Shown: positions 38,318-47,023, numbered from the stretch's first letter. The stretch: DNA of 64,000 bases from Mongoliimonas terrestris (GCF_001927285.1 NZ_MSIG01000001.1:310001-374000); one strand, 5' to 3'. The notes: generated by a model not told the origin, from the letters alone. Translations and numbers: made by a program.

Positions 38318-39442
38318 TCAGCCGGCGCCCGTCTCCTTGTGCAGCCGGCGGCTCTGGGCCATCTGCAGGTGCTCCATGCGGCGGAGATCCGCCTGGGGCA
38401 GGCGCATGGCGGTGTCGACCCAAAGGTCCGTGACGTCGCGCAGCTCCGACAGGGACAAGGGGTTCACCCGCTGGCGCACCTGGAACAGGGTGCGCCGGAC
38501 CGCGTGGCTCTGCCGCTCGGCCAGATAGGCCGACACCGCGTGCGCGCCAGTGCCTTCGTCCACCACCTGGTCGACGATGCCCATGTCGTGCATCTCGTCG
38601 GCGGAAAAGATCCGGCCGGAGAAGATCATGCGCTCCGCCCGCGCGGCGTCCAGGCGCCGGGCGAGGAAGGAATAGGCGCCCATGCCGGGGAAGCTGTTGA
38701 AGAGGATTTCCGGCAATCCCAGCTTCACCTGCCGCTCGGCGATGATCACGTTGCAGCAGAGCGCGCCTTCCAGCCCGCCGCCGAGCGCGTCGCCCTCCAG
38801 AAGGCCGACCGTCACCACCCCGGAATCGAAGCCGATGGCGATGTGGTAGACCGCGTCCACGCAGTCGAAGGCGTAGCGGCGCACCGCGTCCCGGTCGCCC
38901 GCCCGGATCGCCCGGGTGAGGAAGGCGAGGTCGCCGCCCATGTTGTAGATGCCGGGAATGCGCGAGCCTTGCACGTAGTAGCGGATGTGCGGGTCCTCGT
39001 GCGGTCCCTGCGAGGCGGCGAGCGCCTGGATGGAGCGGTGCAGCACGATGAGTTCGCGCACCATGCTGGGCGTGAAGCTCGGCGGTCCGTTCGGCCGCAT
39101 GTGGCACCAGAGGGCGCGGGTGTTGGGGTCGAGCCGGACGTCGAGCTCGCGCCACGAGCGGTTGAGGAAGCCGAGCAGTTCCTTGGACGTGCCGCCCTGG
39201 GAGCCAGGGGGCGCGGGCGTGTCCGCCGCCGGAGCGGGGATGGACGTGGCCGGTGTGGCGGCCTGGGGAGGAGCAGGTTGGGGAGCCGCTGTCGGGGACG
39301 CGGCAGTCTGGGGCGCGGCGGGTTGGGACGCGGCGGCGGTCGGCGCAGTGGCGCGATGCGGCGCGGACGCGCGCGGCGCATCCGCCGGGGATCGGTCGGC
39401 GGTCGGGTCGTGGGTCTTGGGGATCGTGCTCGCGTCGGTCAT
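38318..39442 (-). CDS. rpfF: RpfF-type DSF synthase (crotonase family)
   Basis: Crotonase-fold enzyme resembling RpfF, which dehydrates 3-hydroxyacyl-ACP and hydrolyses the thioester to give cis-2-unsaturated fatty-acid signals. The 374-residue product has the oxyanion-hole motif NMGGDLAFL (residues 167-175). Both glutamates corresponding to RpfF Glu141 and Glu161 are present: Glu225 (GGGLEGALCC) and Glu245 (GLPEILFNSFPGMGAYSF), also 20 residues apart. The C-terminal IVDQVV, LWVDTAM and QSRR segments match as well. Residues 1-85 are an Ala/Pro/Thr-rich, probably disordered extension not found in the 289-residue Xanthomonas enzyme. GGAGAG precedes ATG 39442. Chain length of the product cannot be predicted. 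Confidence 0.88.
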   Translation of the reverse strand: MTDASTIPKTHDPTADRSPADAPRASAPHRATAPTAAASQPAAPQTAASPTAAPQPAPPQAATPATSIPAPAADTPAPPGSQGGTSKELLGFLNRSWRELDVRLDPNTRALWCHMRPNGPPSFTPSMVRELIVLHRSIQALAASQGPHEDPHIRYYVQGSRIPGIYNMGGDLAFLTRAIRAGDRDAVRRYAFDCVDAVYHIAIGFDSGVVTVGLLEGDALGGGLEGALCCNVIIAERQVKLGLPEILFNSFPGMGAYSFLARRLDAARAERMIFSGRIFSADEMHDMGIVDQVVDEGTGAHAVSAYLAERQSHAVRRTLFQVRQRVNPLSLSELRDVTDLWVDTAMRLPQADLRRMEHLQMAQSRRLHKETGAG

Positions 39443-39541
39443 GCGGGCTCTCCGTTGCGCTCCGGGGAGGGGCGGAGCATGCAAGCGTCAAGGCGGTTGG
39501 CTCGGTCCTGGAGCGCTCCGGAGGCAATCCTGAGGCACGCG

Positions 39542-39556
39542 TTTAGGTTTTGTTAA
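39542..39556. promoter_or_regulatory. CtrA-like site upstream of rpfF
   Basis: TTTA-GGTTTTG-TTAA differs from the CtrA consensus TTAA-N7-TTAA at one base. It is 100 bp upstream of the rpfF start. A TTAAT half-site follows at about 39586. It could equally belong to the dnaE2 upstream region; weak evidence. Confidence 0.3.
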
Positions 39557-39890
39557 GGCTAATCTTCCGCCCCGGCTCCGAATGGTTAATGACAATGCCA
39601 CTTGTGAAGCCCCGGTCGGTAGTTTCACCGTCCGGGTCACGCGGGTCATCAACCGCAATTGCGTCATGGTCGGAGACGACAGGCCGGGCTTTCGTGTGCA
39701 GCGCGGCACGAACGAACACCGGGCGGGCGCCAGGGTTCCGCATCGGCAGGGCAAGGAAGCCGGACCCTCGGCCCCTGTCGCCTGAAAGCCACACCCCGGT
39801 TCGCGCCCGCCCGCCGCCCGTCGCCCCGCCGACCACCGGGCGCGTCCCGCGGCGCTTGACTCCCCACGCCCCCTCTGGAATTCCTGGTGC

Positions 39891-39905
39891 GAACAAAGAA
39901 AGAAC
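39891..39905 (+). promoter_or_regulatory. LexA box of dnaE2
   Basis: GAAC-AAAGAAA-GAAC is an exact match to the alphaproteobacterial LexA direct-repeat operator (GTTC-N7-GTTC on the other strand). It lies 20 bp before the dnaE2 ATG, so LexA bound here would block transcription. A TTGACT at 39856-39861 could be the -35 element. Confidence 0.85.
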
Positions 39906-39924
39906 ATTGGAGACCGCTCCCGCC

Positions 39925-42900
39925 ATGGCCTATGCCGAACTGGTCGCCGCCTCCAACTTCTCCTTCCTGCGCGGCGCCTCCCATCCGGAGGAGCTGGCGG
40001 AGGCGGCGGCCGCGCTCGGCCTGACGGCGTTCGCCGTCACCGACCGCAACAGCTTCGCCGGCGTGGTCCGCGCCCACCAGGCCGCCAAGGACCACGGCGT
40101 GCGCTTCGTGCCCGGCACCCGGCTGGTGTTTTCCGACGAGACGCCCGACATCGCCGCCTGGCCCATGGACCGGGCCGCCTACGGCCGGCTCTGCCGGCTG
40201 CTCAGCCTCGGCAAGCGGCGGACCGACAAGGGCGCGTGCCGGCTCGGGCTCGACGATCTCATGGCCTTTGCGGACGGCAGCCATCTCGCCGTGCTGCCGC
40301 CCGACCAGCTGGACGCGGACGCCCTCGCCCGGCTCGCCGCCACCTTGCGGCGGCTGCAGGCGGAGGCGCCGGGCCGGGTGCGGCTTGCGGCCTCCTACCG
40401 GCACGACGGCGCGGACCGGCGCCGGATCGCCCGCCTCGCCCGGATCGCCCGGGAGGCGGGGGTGCCGGCGATGGCGGTCGGCGACGTGCTCTACCACCAC
40501 CCGGACCGGCGCAGCCTGCAGGACGTGATCACCTGCATCCGCGAGCACACCACGCTGGCCGAGGCGGGCCGGCGGCTGGAGCGGAACGCGGAGCGGCACA
40601 TGCGCGGCGAGGCGGCCGTGCGCCGGCTCTTCGCCGACCTGCCGGAGGCGGTGGACGAGACCGCGCGGGTCGCGGCCGACCTCGCCTTCTCGCTCGACGA
40701 ACTGCGCTACGACTATCCGGAGGAGCCGACCGAGGGCCACCCCTCCCCCCAGGCGGCGCTGGAGGCCTTCACCCTGGAAGGAGCGGCCCGGCGCTATCCG
40801 GCCGGCATCCCGGAGACGGTGCGGGCCGCCCTTGCGCACGAGTTCGCCATCATCGGCCAGCTCGGCTACGCGCCCTACTTCCTCACCGTGCACGACATCG
40901 TGCGCTTCGCCCGCTCGCGCGGCATCCTCTGCCAGGGCCGCGGCTCGGCGGCCAACTCTGCGGTCTGCTTCTGCCTCGGCGTCACCGAGGTGGACCCGGC
41001 GCGCGGCGACCTCCTGTTCGAGCGCTTCATCTCGCCGGAGCGGCGCGAGCCGCCGGACATCGACGTGGACTTCGAGCACGAGCGCCGCGAGGAGGTGATC
41101 CAGTACATCTACGCCAAGTACGGCCGCGAGCGGGCGGGGCTGGCCGCCACGGTGATCTCCTACCGGGCGCGCTCGGCGATCCGCGAGGTGGGCAAGGCCT
41201 TCGGCCTCTCCGCCGACGTGGTGGGGGCGCTCGCCGGCCAGATCTGGGGCTGGTCGCAGGCCTCGCTCAGGAGCGAGGACGCCCGCCGCGCCGGCCTCGA
41301 CCCGACCGACCGCACGGTGATGGAGGCGGTGCGCCACGCCAAGGCGCTCACCGGCTTTCCCCGCCACCTCTCCCAGCACGTGGGCGGTTTCGTCATCACC
41401 CGCAGCCGGCTCGACGAGGTGGTGCCGATCGAGAACGCCGCCATGGAGGACCGCACGGTCATCGAGTGGGACAAGGACGACCTCGACCTCCTCGGCATCC
41501 TGAAGATCGACGTGCTCGCCCTCGGCATGCTGTCCTGCGTGCGGAAGGCCTTCGACATGCTGGCCCGCCACTACGGCCGGCCGCTCTCCATCGCCACCAT
41601 CCCGGCGGAGGACCCGGCCGTCTACGACATGCTGTGCCGGGCGGACAGCGTCGGCGTCTTCCAGGTGGAGAGCCGGGCGCAGATGACCATGCTGCCGCGG
41701 CTTCGCCCGCGCACCTTCTACGACCTCGTCATCGAGGTGGCGATCGTGCGCCCCGGCCCGATCCAGGGCGACATGGTGCACCCGTATCTGCGCCGCCGGC
41801 AGGGGCTGGAGCCGGTGACCTTCCCGAAACCCGAACTGGAGGCCGTGCTCGGCAAGACCATGGGCGTGCCGCTCTTCCAGGAGCAGGCCATGCGCATCGC
41901 CATCGTGGCGGCCGGCTTCACGCCCGCGGAGGCCGACAAGCTGCGGCGCGCCATGGCGACCTTCCGCAAGGTCGGCACCATCGGGACGTTTCAGCAGAAG
42001 ATGATCGACGGCATGGCGGCGCGCGGCTACGACCGCGCCTTCGCCGAGCGCTGCTTCCGCCAGATCGAGGGCTTCGGCGAATACGGCTTCCCGGAGAGCC
42101 ACGCGGCGAGCTTCGCCCTCCTCGTCTACGCCTCGTCCTGGCTGAAGTGCCATTATCCGGACGTGTTCTGCGCCGCCCTCCTCAACGCCCAGCCCATGGG
42201 CTTCTACGCCCCTGCCCAGATCGTCCGCGACGCGGAGGACCACGGGGTGGAGGTGCGCCCCGTCGACGTGAACCGCTCCGACTGGGACGCCAGCCTGGAG
42301 CACGGCGCCCACGCGGCCGAGCGGCTGCACCCGCGCCACCGGGAGATGCGGCCGATGGTCTGGTCGAGCCACGCGGTGCGGCTCGGCCTTCGCCAGGTGA
42401 AGGGCGTGCGGGAGGCGGACATGCACCTTCTCGTGGAGCGGCGCGGCGCCGGTTACGACAGCGTGCGCGACGTGTGGCTGCGCACCGGCCTTGCCCGCGC
42501 GGTGATCGAACGGCTCGCCGACGCGGACGCCTTCCGCTCCGTCGGCCTCGACCGGCGGGCGGCGCTCTGGGCGGCGCGCGGCCTCGGCCGCACCGGCGAC
42601 GAGGAGACGCTGCCGCTCTTCCTGGCCGCCGGCGGCGCCGGACCGAAGCGCGAGCCCGACGTGCACCTGCCGCCGATGCCGCTCGGCGAGCACGTGGTCA
42701 ACGACTACCGCTTCCTCGCCCTCTCGCTGAAGGCCCATCCGGTGCACTTCATCCGCCCGGACCTCGACGCCCTGAAGGTGGAGCGCACCGCCCGCCTCGC
42801 CGTGCTGGCGCCGGGGCGCACGGTGACGGTGGCCGGCCTGGTGCTGGTGCGCCAGCGGCCCGGTTCGGCCAAGGGGGTGATCTTCATGACCGTGGAGGAC

Positions 42901-43266
42901 GAGACCGGCGTCGCCAACCTGATCGTCTGGCCGAAGGTGTTCGAGGCCTTCCGTGGCGTCGTGATCGGCGCGCGCCTGGTGCGCGCCACCGGCCGGCTGC
43001 AGCGGGAGGCGGGGGTGACCCACCTGGTGGTGGAGCGCGTCGTCGACGAGACGCCGCGTCTCGCCAGCCTCACCGGCGGCCTCGACGGCCTCGACGCCCT
43101 CGCCCGCGCCGACGAGGTGAAGCGCCCGGTGGCGGAGGGCCGCGACGACAAGCCGAGGCCGCGCCTCGTCCATCTGGTGAAGGAGACGCCGGAGGTCGCC
43201 GACGACCTGAAGCGCCTCGCCGCCGGCGCCGCCCGGGTGATGCCGAAAGGGCGGAACTTCCAGTGA
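39925..43266 (+). CDS. dnaE2: Error-prone DNA polymerase DnaE2
   Basis: C-family polymerase (ImuC) for SOS translesion synthesis. The 1113-residue product starts MAYAELVAASNFSFLRGASHPEEL, with an N-terminal PHP domain. The palm catalytic Asp pair lies in PPDIDVDFEHERREEVIQYIY (near residue 377), and the finger motif VAIVRPGPIQGDMVHPYLRRRQG is present. A C-terminal OB-fold (TVAGLVLVRQRPGSAKGVIF) follows. The family motif QGRGSAANSAVCFCLG distinguishes DnaE2 from replicative DnaE1. The start agrees with the LexA box position; the open frame upstream of 39925 contains that operator. imuA and imuB, the usual partners, are not adjacent. Confidence 0.95.
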   Translation: MAYAELVAASNFSFLRGASHPEELAEAAAALGLTAFAVTDRNSFAGVVRAHQAAKDHGVRFVPGTRLVFSDETPDIAAWPMDRAAYGRLCRLLSLGKRRTDKGACRLGLDDLMAFADGSHLAVLPPDQLDADALARLAATLRRLQAEAPGRVRLAASYRHDGADRRRIARLARIAREAGVPAMAVGDVLYHHPDRRSLQDVITCIREHTTLAEAGRRLERNAERHMRGEAAVRRLFADLPEAVDETARVAADLAFSLDELRYDYPEEPTEGHPSPQAALEAFTLEGAARRYPAGIPETVRAALAHEFAIIGQLGYAPYFLTVHDIVRFARSRGILCQGRGSAANSAVCFCLGVTEVDPARGDLLFERFISPERREPPDIDVDFEHERREEVIQYIYAKYGRERAGLAATVISYRARSAIREVGKAFGLSADVVGALAGQIWGWSQASLRSEDARRAGLDPTDRTVMEAVRHAKALTGFPRHLSQHVGGFVITRSRLDEVVPIENAAMEDRTVIEWDKDDLDLLGILKIDVLALGMLSCVRKAFDMLARHYGRPLSIATIPAEDPAVYDMLCRADSVGVFQVESRAQMTMLPRLRPRTFYDLVIEVAIVRPGPIQGDMVHPYLRRRQGLEPVTFPKPELEAVLGKTMGVPLFQEQAMRIAIVAAGFTPAEADKLRRAMATFRKVGTIGTFQQKMIDGMAARGYDRAFAERCFRQIEGFGEYGFPESHAASFALLVYASSWLKCHYPDVFCAALLNAQPMGFYAPAQIVRDAEDHGVEVRPVDVNRSDWDASLEHGAHAAERLHPRHREMRPMVWSSHAVRLGLRQVKGVREADMHLLVERRGAGYDSVRDVWLRTGLARAVIERLADADAFRSVGLDRRAALWAARGLGRTGDEETLPLFLAAGGAGPKREPDVHLPPMPLGEHVVNDYRFLALSLKAHPVHFIRPDLDALKVERTARLAVLAPGRTVTVAGLVLVRQRPGSAKGVIFMTVEDETGVANLIVWPKVFEAFRGVVIGARLVRATGRLQREAGVTHLVVERVVDETPRLASLTGGLDGLDALARADEVKRPVAEGRDDKPRPRLVHLVKETPEVADDLKRLAAGAARVMPKGRNFQ

Positions 43267-43278
43267 GACCCGGCTCGG

Positions 43279-43302
43279 GACGGTCGGACCCGTCCGACCG
43301 TC
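43279..43302. terminator. Hairpin between convergent dnaE2 and DUF1508
   Basis: A perfect 11-bp inverted repeat (43279-43289 with 43292-43302) sits 13 bp after dnaE2 and 16 bp beyond the DUF1508 stop. No T tract. It is probably a shared 3' end structure. Confidence 0.55.
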
Positions 43303-43317
43303 ACGCCGGCCAACCGC

Positions 43318-43524
43318 TCAGGCGACGTCCGTCACATCCTCGGCCGACCAGACCGGCACCTCGGCGGAGCCCTTCATGATCTCGATGGCGCGCGCGCAAT
43401 CCCGCTTGGCCACATAGCCCTCGCTGCTCATGCCGATGGTCTTGCCGTTCGACGCCTCGAAGCTCCACCGCCACTGGCCGGCCTTGTCCTTGTAGAGCCG
43501 ATAGGATGGATAGGACCGCTTCAT
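43318..43524 (-). CDS. DUF1508 (YegP-like) small protein
   Basis: A 68-residue single-domain DUF1508 protein. The family core reads YRLYKDKAGQWRWSFEASNGKTIGMSSEGY, followed by AKRDCARAIEIMKG, which is the typical second half of the repeat. Many family members have two copies; this one has one. GGGAGGGCGAGAG precedes ATG 43524, so the longer frame to 43644 was rejected. The function of the family is not known; it is often induced by stress. It is convergent with dnaE2. Confidence 0.88.
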   Translation of the reverse strand: MKRSYPSYRLYKDKAGQWRWSFEASNGKTIGMSSEGYVAKRDCARAIEIMKGSAEVPVWSAEDVTDVA

Positions 43525-43817
43525 CTCTCGCCCTCCCGTACCGCGCCCGCCGCCGGCTTCCCGCCGCTTTCCCCACACCCGGCGGCCGCTTTCCGCTGCC
43601 CGCACCGGATTTGGGAACACGCTGTCGGCGACGCGCATCCTCAAAAATCTCGTTTAGAACATGAAAAGAGTCAAACCGCCGGATCCTCACGCGGCCACCC
43701 CGGAGAGCGGGCGAAATCGCCCCTTGCGGCCGCCTCCTGTCGCGCCGCCCATTGTTCCCTTCGCCGCGACGGACTAGATGGAAGCAGCAGATGCGGCGGA
43801 GAGGGATCCTCGAGGCG

Positions 43818-44402
43818 ATGGACTTTGAAAAAGGCGCGAACGATCCGGCCACGCGGACCGAAAACCCGCTCGTGAAGCTGGCCCTGGAGCTCGGGCCTCT
43901 CGGCGTCTTCTTCTTCGCCAATTCGCGCTTCGACATCTTCGTCGCCACCGGGGCCTTCATGGTGGCGATGCTCGTGTCGCTCGCCGTCTCCTGGAGCCTC
44001 ACCCGGCGGCTCGCCGTGATGCCGGTGGTCACCGGCGTGGTGGTGCTGGTGTTCGGCACGCTGACGCTGGTGCTGCACGACGAGACCTTCATCAAGATGA
44101 AGCCCACCATCGTCAACGGCCTGTTCGCCGCCGTGCTGCTCGGCGGGCTCCTGTTCGGCAAGGCGCTGCTCGGCTACGTGTTCGACGGCGCCTTCCGGCT
44201 CGACGCCGAAGGGTGGCGCAAGCTGACGCTGCGCTGGGGCCTCTTCTTCATCGTGCTCGCCGTCATCAACGAGGTGGTCTGGCGCACCCAGACGACCGAC
44301 TTCTGGGTCGCCTTCAAGGTCTGGGGCATCATGCCCCTCACCCTCGTCTTCTCCGCCCTCCAACTGCCGCTCCTGACGCGCCACAGCCTGGACAAGACGT
44401 GA
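43818..44402 (+). CDS. Inner-membrane septation protein YciB/IspZ
   Basis: Integral membrane protein of the YciB/IspZ family, implicated in septation and envelope homeostasis. From ATG 43818 the product is 194 residues with five or more hydrophobic helices. Family motifs are [21 protein letters not shown] (as LVKLALELG...), [14 protein letters not shown] near residue 92 and [14 protein letters not shown] plus VNEVVW-type [25 protein letters not shown] 43791, nine codons upstream, has a slightly better ribosome-binding site (GGAAG) and is possible. In other Hyphomicrobiales this gene often sits by ftsY; here it lies 14 kb away. Confidence 0.88.
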   Translation: MDFEKGANDPATRTENPLVKLALELGPLGVFFFANSRFDIFVATGAFMVAMLVSLAVSWSLTRRLAVMPVVTGVVVLVFGTLTLVLHDETFIKMKPTIVNGLFAAVLLGGLLFGKALLGYVFDGAFRLDAEGWRKLTLRWGLFFIVLAVINEVVWRTQTTDFWVAFKVWGIMPLTLVFSALQLPLLTRHSLDKT

Positions 44403-44495
44403 GGGTGGGTTGCGGGGGGTGGATGGCGAGCGGCGCCGGGCGGTAAGCGCGGGGATCCGGCGTACCGGCACACGCACCCATCGTCCCACCCTCAT

Positions 44496-44597
44496 CCCTC
44501 GTCATGGTCCGGTTCAGCCGGACCACCCACGCATTCCGTCATGCGCCGCCGCCGGATGAGAAAGCGTGGGTGGTCCGCCTTCGCGGACCATGACGAT
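44496..44597 (+). repeat. Nested palindromic repeat element, copy B
   Basis: A 14-bp perfect outer stem (44519-44532 with 44564-44577) encloses a 31-nt spacer, and the flanks pair again (44501-44511 with 44584-44594). Each arm also forms its own hairpin (GGTCCGG-TTCAG-CCGGACC and GGTCCGC-CTTC-GCGGACC). It is the inverse of the copy at 14121-14220, with strong similarity in arms and spacer. It lies between yciB and the convergent GNAT gene. Confidence 0.85.
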
Positions 44598-44692
44598 CGG
44601 GGGCGGGGATCGGTGCGTTGGTGCGGAAGCTGGGAATGCATGGTGCCATGGGGGACAGCCTCGCACTGCCGGTCCTTCCCCCCTCGCCCTCT

Positions 44693-45160
44693 TCAGGCCA
44701 GCGGGTCGATGACGATCTCGTAGAGCCGTTCGCCGGACGGGCGGGCCATGGCGTCGGCCAGCACCGTGTCGGGCAGGCCGGTGGCGGCCGGATCGACCGG
44801 TTTCGGGACCACCCAGGAAAGGCGCGCCCAGCCGCGGCTCTGGCCCTCGGTCACCAGGGCCTCCACCAGCCGCCGGTCGACCGCGCCGAGACCGGCGGGT
44901 TCCGCAAAGAGCACCTCGATGAGGCCGAAGCGCAGGCCCGAGACCGGGTCGGGCAAGTCGAAGAAGACCGCGAAGCCCACCAGCCGGTCGCCCATGAATG
45001 CCCCGACCACCTGGGCGAGCGGATCGCAAAGGAGCAGTTCGGCGAAATAGGTGTCCGGCCGGCGCGGCGCCCCGCGCTTGACCGCCTGGGCGTTGGCGGC
45101 GATCAGCGGCGCCAGCGCGCGGGCATCCGAAAGGCCGAGGATTCGCACCGTGACGGTCAT
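44693..45160 (-). CDS. GNAT-family N-acetyltransferase
   Basis: Acetyl-CoA-dependent acetyltransferase of 155 residues. The N-terminus MTVTVRILGLSDARALAPLIAAN is the usual first strand and helix. VVGAFMGDRLVGFAVFFD is the central beta pair, FGLIEVLFAEPAGLGAVDRRLVEALVTEGQSRGWARLSW holds the acetyl-CoA-binding region (motif A) and the following helix and strand. The motif A loop lacks the classic Q/R-x-x-G-x-G/A, so binding may deviate. ATG 45160 was chosen because the upstream extension is Pro/Arg-rich. The substrate is unknown. It lies downstream of leuC on the same strand after 219 bp. Confidence 0.8.
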   Translation of the reverse strand: MTVTVRILGLSDARALAPLIAANAQAVKRGAPRRPDTYFAELLLCDPLAQVVGAFMGDRLVGFAVFFDLPDPVSGLRFGLIEVLFAEPAGLGAVDRRLVEALVTEGQSRGWARLSWVVPKPVDPAATGLPDTVLADAMARPSGERLYEIVIDPLA

Positions 45161-45379
45161 GGTCGCCCACCCGGTTGGCCGCGGTCCGGCCGGCGACCCC
45201 GACGGCCGTGGCGCCGACGGGTCCGGCCCTGACGGAAACGGCCGGCCGCGCCGGACGCGGTCGACCGTTCTGGTGTTCTGGACGCCGGAGCGGCCGGTCG
45301 TCAACCCGGCCGAAAGCCCAAGGCCGCCTGCGGCGCCCCGACGTTGCCCATCCTGGGGACGCCCTGGCGACGGACCGCC

Positions 45380-46789
45380 TCAGGCGAAGGTGCGGATGTC
45401 GACGAAATGGCCCGCGATCGCCGCCGCCGCCGCCATGGCGGGCGAAACGAGATGGGTGCGGCCCTTGAAACCCTGGCGGCCCTCGAAGTTGCGGTTCGAG
45501 GTGGACGCGCAGCGCTCGCCCGGCTTCAGCTTGTCGGCATTCATGGCAAGGCACATGGAGCAGCCCGGCTCGCGCCACTCGAAGCCGGCGGCCAGGAAGA
45601 TCTTGTCCAGCCCCTCGGCCTCCGCCTGCAGCTTCACGAGGCCGGAGCCCGGCACCACCATGGCGGACACGGTGTCGGCCACCTTGCGGCCCTCGACCAC
45701 CTTGGCGGCGGCCCGCAGGTCCTCGATGCGGCCGTTGGTGCAGGAGCCGATGAAGACCTTGTCGATGGCGATGTCGGTGATCTTCGTGCCGGGCTTCAGG
45801 CCCATGTAGTCGAGCGCGCGCCACTTGGAGGTGCGCTTGTTGGCGTCCTCGATGTCGTCCGGGTTCGGCACCACGCCGGTGACCGAGACCACGTCCTCCG
45901 GGGAGGAGCCCCAGGAGACGATCGGCGGCAGGGCGGCGGCGTCGAGCCGCACCTCCCGGTCGAAATGGGCGCCTTCGTCGGAATAGAGCGTCTGCCAGTA
46001 GGCGAGCGCCCGGTCCCACGCCTCGCCCGTGGGCGCGCGCGGCTTGTCCTTGATGTAGGCCCAGGTCTTCTCGTCCGGCGCGATCAGGCCGGCGCGGGCG
46101 CCGCCCTCGATCGACATGTTGCAGACGGTCATCCGGCCTTCCATGGAGAGCGCCCGGATCGCCTCGCCGGCATACTCCATCACGTAGCCGGTGCCGCCGG
46201 CGGTGCCGATCTCGCCGATGATGGCGAGGATGATGTCCTTGGCGGTCACGCCGTCGGGCAGCTGCCCGTCGACGGTGATCCGCATGTTCTTGGCCTTCTT
46301 CTGGATCAGCGTCTGGGTGGCGAGCACGTGCTCCACCTCCGAGGTGCCGATGCCGTGGGCGAGCGCCCCGAAGGCCCCGTGGGTGGAGGTGTGGCTGTCG
46401 CCGCACACGATGGTCATGCCCGGGAGCGTGAAGCCCTGCTCCGGGCCGACCACATGAACGATGCCCTGGCGCACGTCGCGCTCGTTGTAGTACTCGACGC
46501 CAAATTCCTTGGCGTTGATGGCGAGCTGCTCCACCTGTTCGCGGCTCTCCGGGTCGTCGATGCCCTGGCTGCGGTCGGTGGTCGGCACGTTGTGGTCGAC
46601 GACGGCGAGCGTCTTCTGCGGCTGGTGCACCGGCCGGCCGGAGACGCGCAGCCCTTCGAACGCCTGCGGGCTGGTGACTTCGTGCACCAGGTGGCGGTCG
46701 ATGTAGAGGAGGGCGGTGCCGTCCGGCTGCTGGTCGACCACGTGGTCGTCCCAGATCTTGTCGTAGAGGGTGCGCGGCTTGGTGGTCAT
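45380..46789 (-). CDS. leuC: 3-isopropylmalate dehydratase large subunit
   Basis: Aconitase-family [4Fe-4S] enzyme subunit that isomerises 2- to 3-isopropylmalate with LeuD. The 469-residue product starts [18 protein letters not shown]. It has [20 protein letters not shown], the cluster Cys of IGSCTNGR near residue 348 and the Cys pair in [11 protein letters not shown] near residues 409-412. Length is standard. leuD is not adjacent; the downstream gene is an acetyltransferase. Its 235-nt leader carries a probable small ORF and a strong hairpin. Closeness to rplS matches the usual leuC position in Hyphomicrobiales. Confidence 0.97.
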   Translation of the reverse strand: MTTKPRTLYDKIWDDHVVDQQPDGTALLYIDRHLVHEVTSPQAFEGLRVSGRPVHQPQKTLAVVDHNVPTTDRSQGIDDPESREQVEQLAINAKEFGVEYYNERDVRQGIVHVVGPEQGFTLPGMTIVCGDSHTSTHGAFGALAHGIGTSEVEHVLATQTLIQKKAKNMRITVDGQLPDGVTAKDIILAIIGEIGTAGGTGYVMEYAGEAIRALSMEGRMTVCNMSIEGGARAGLIAPDEKTWAYIKDKPRAPTGEAWDRALAYWQTLYSDEGAHFDREVRLDAAALPPIVSWGSSPEDVVSVTGVVPNPDDIEDANKRTSKWRALDYMGLKPGTKITDIAIDKVFIGSCTNGRIEDLRAAAKVVEGRKVADTVSAMVVPGSGLVKLQAEAEGLDKIFLAAGFEWREPGCSMCLAMNADKLKPGERCASTSNRNFEGRQGFKGRTHLVSPAMAAAAAIAGHFVDIRTFA

Positions 46790-46870
46790 GGCGAGCGCTT
46801 TCAGGAGAGGGGAAGTGCGAAAAGGGCCTCGACGCAGCGGGTGCCCTTCGGGGACGGAGACATGCGACCG

Positions 46871-46889
46871 GCCGGCGCGCCGCGCCGGC
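46871..46889 (-). promoter_or_regulatory. Hairpin in leuC leader
   Basis: A perfect 8-bp GC stem with a 3-nt loop (GCCGGCGC-GGC-GCGCCGGC on the minus strand) starts 5 bp after the stop of the small leader ORF. It has no T tract, so it is not a simple terminator. It could be part of a leader-level control structure for leuC. Confidence 0.45.
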
Positions 46890-46894
46890 TCCGA

Positions 46895-47023
46895 TCAGCC
46901 CCGAAGTCGACCGGCGGAAGCGATCAGGCGGGCGAAGAAGCGCCACGGCAGCCGCACGTGGTCGTGCACGGGGGTATAGTCCTCCGTGGTGGGCAGCACG
47001 ACTCGGGCGAGCGATCTCCTCAT
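46895..47023 (-). CDS. Putative 42-residue leader ORF of leuC
   Basis: A small minus-strand frame from ATG 47023 encodes 42 residues starting MRRSLARVVLPTTEDYTPVH and ending IASAGRLRG. It is Arg-rich, with a DHVRLPWRFFARL helix. Third codon positions are mostly G or C, like real genes here, which favours coding. The predicted promoter at 47031-47059 would start transcription almost at the ATG, so it would be leaderless or nearly so; no ribosome-binding site is seen. Five of 42 codons are Leu, without a run, so classic leucine attenuation is not evident. It may be a regulatory leader peptide or a free small protein. Confidence 0.4.
   Translation of the reverse strand: MRRSLARVVLPTTEDYTPVHDHVRLPWRFFARLIASAGRLRG

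Noticed and set aside
38194..38318. Possible additional gene between rpfC and rpfF (an rpfH equivalent)
   Set aside because: Only 123 bp separate the convergent stops, with a hairpin but no open frame.
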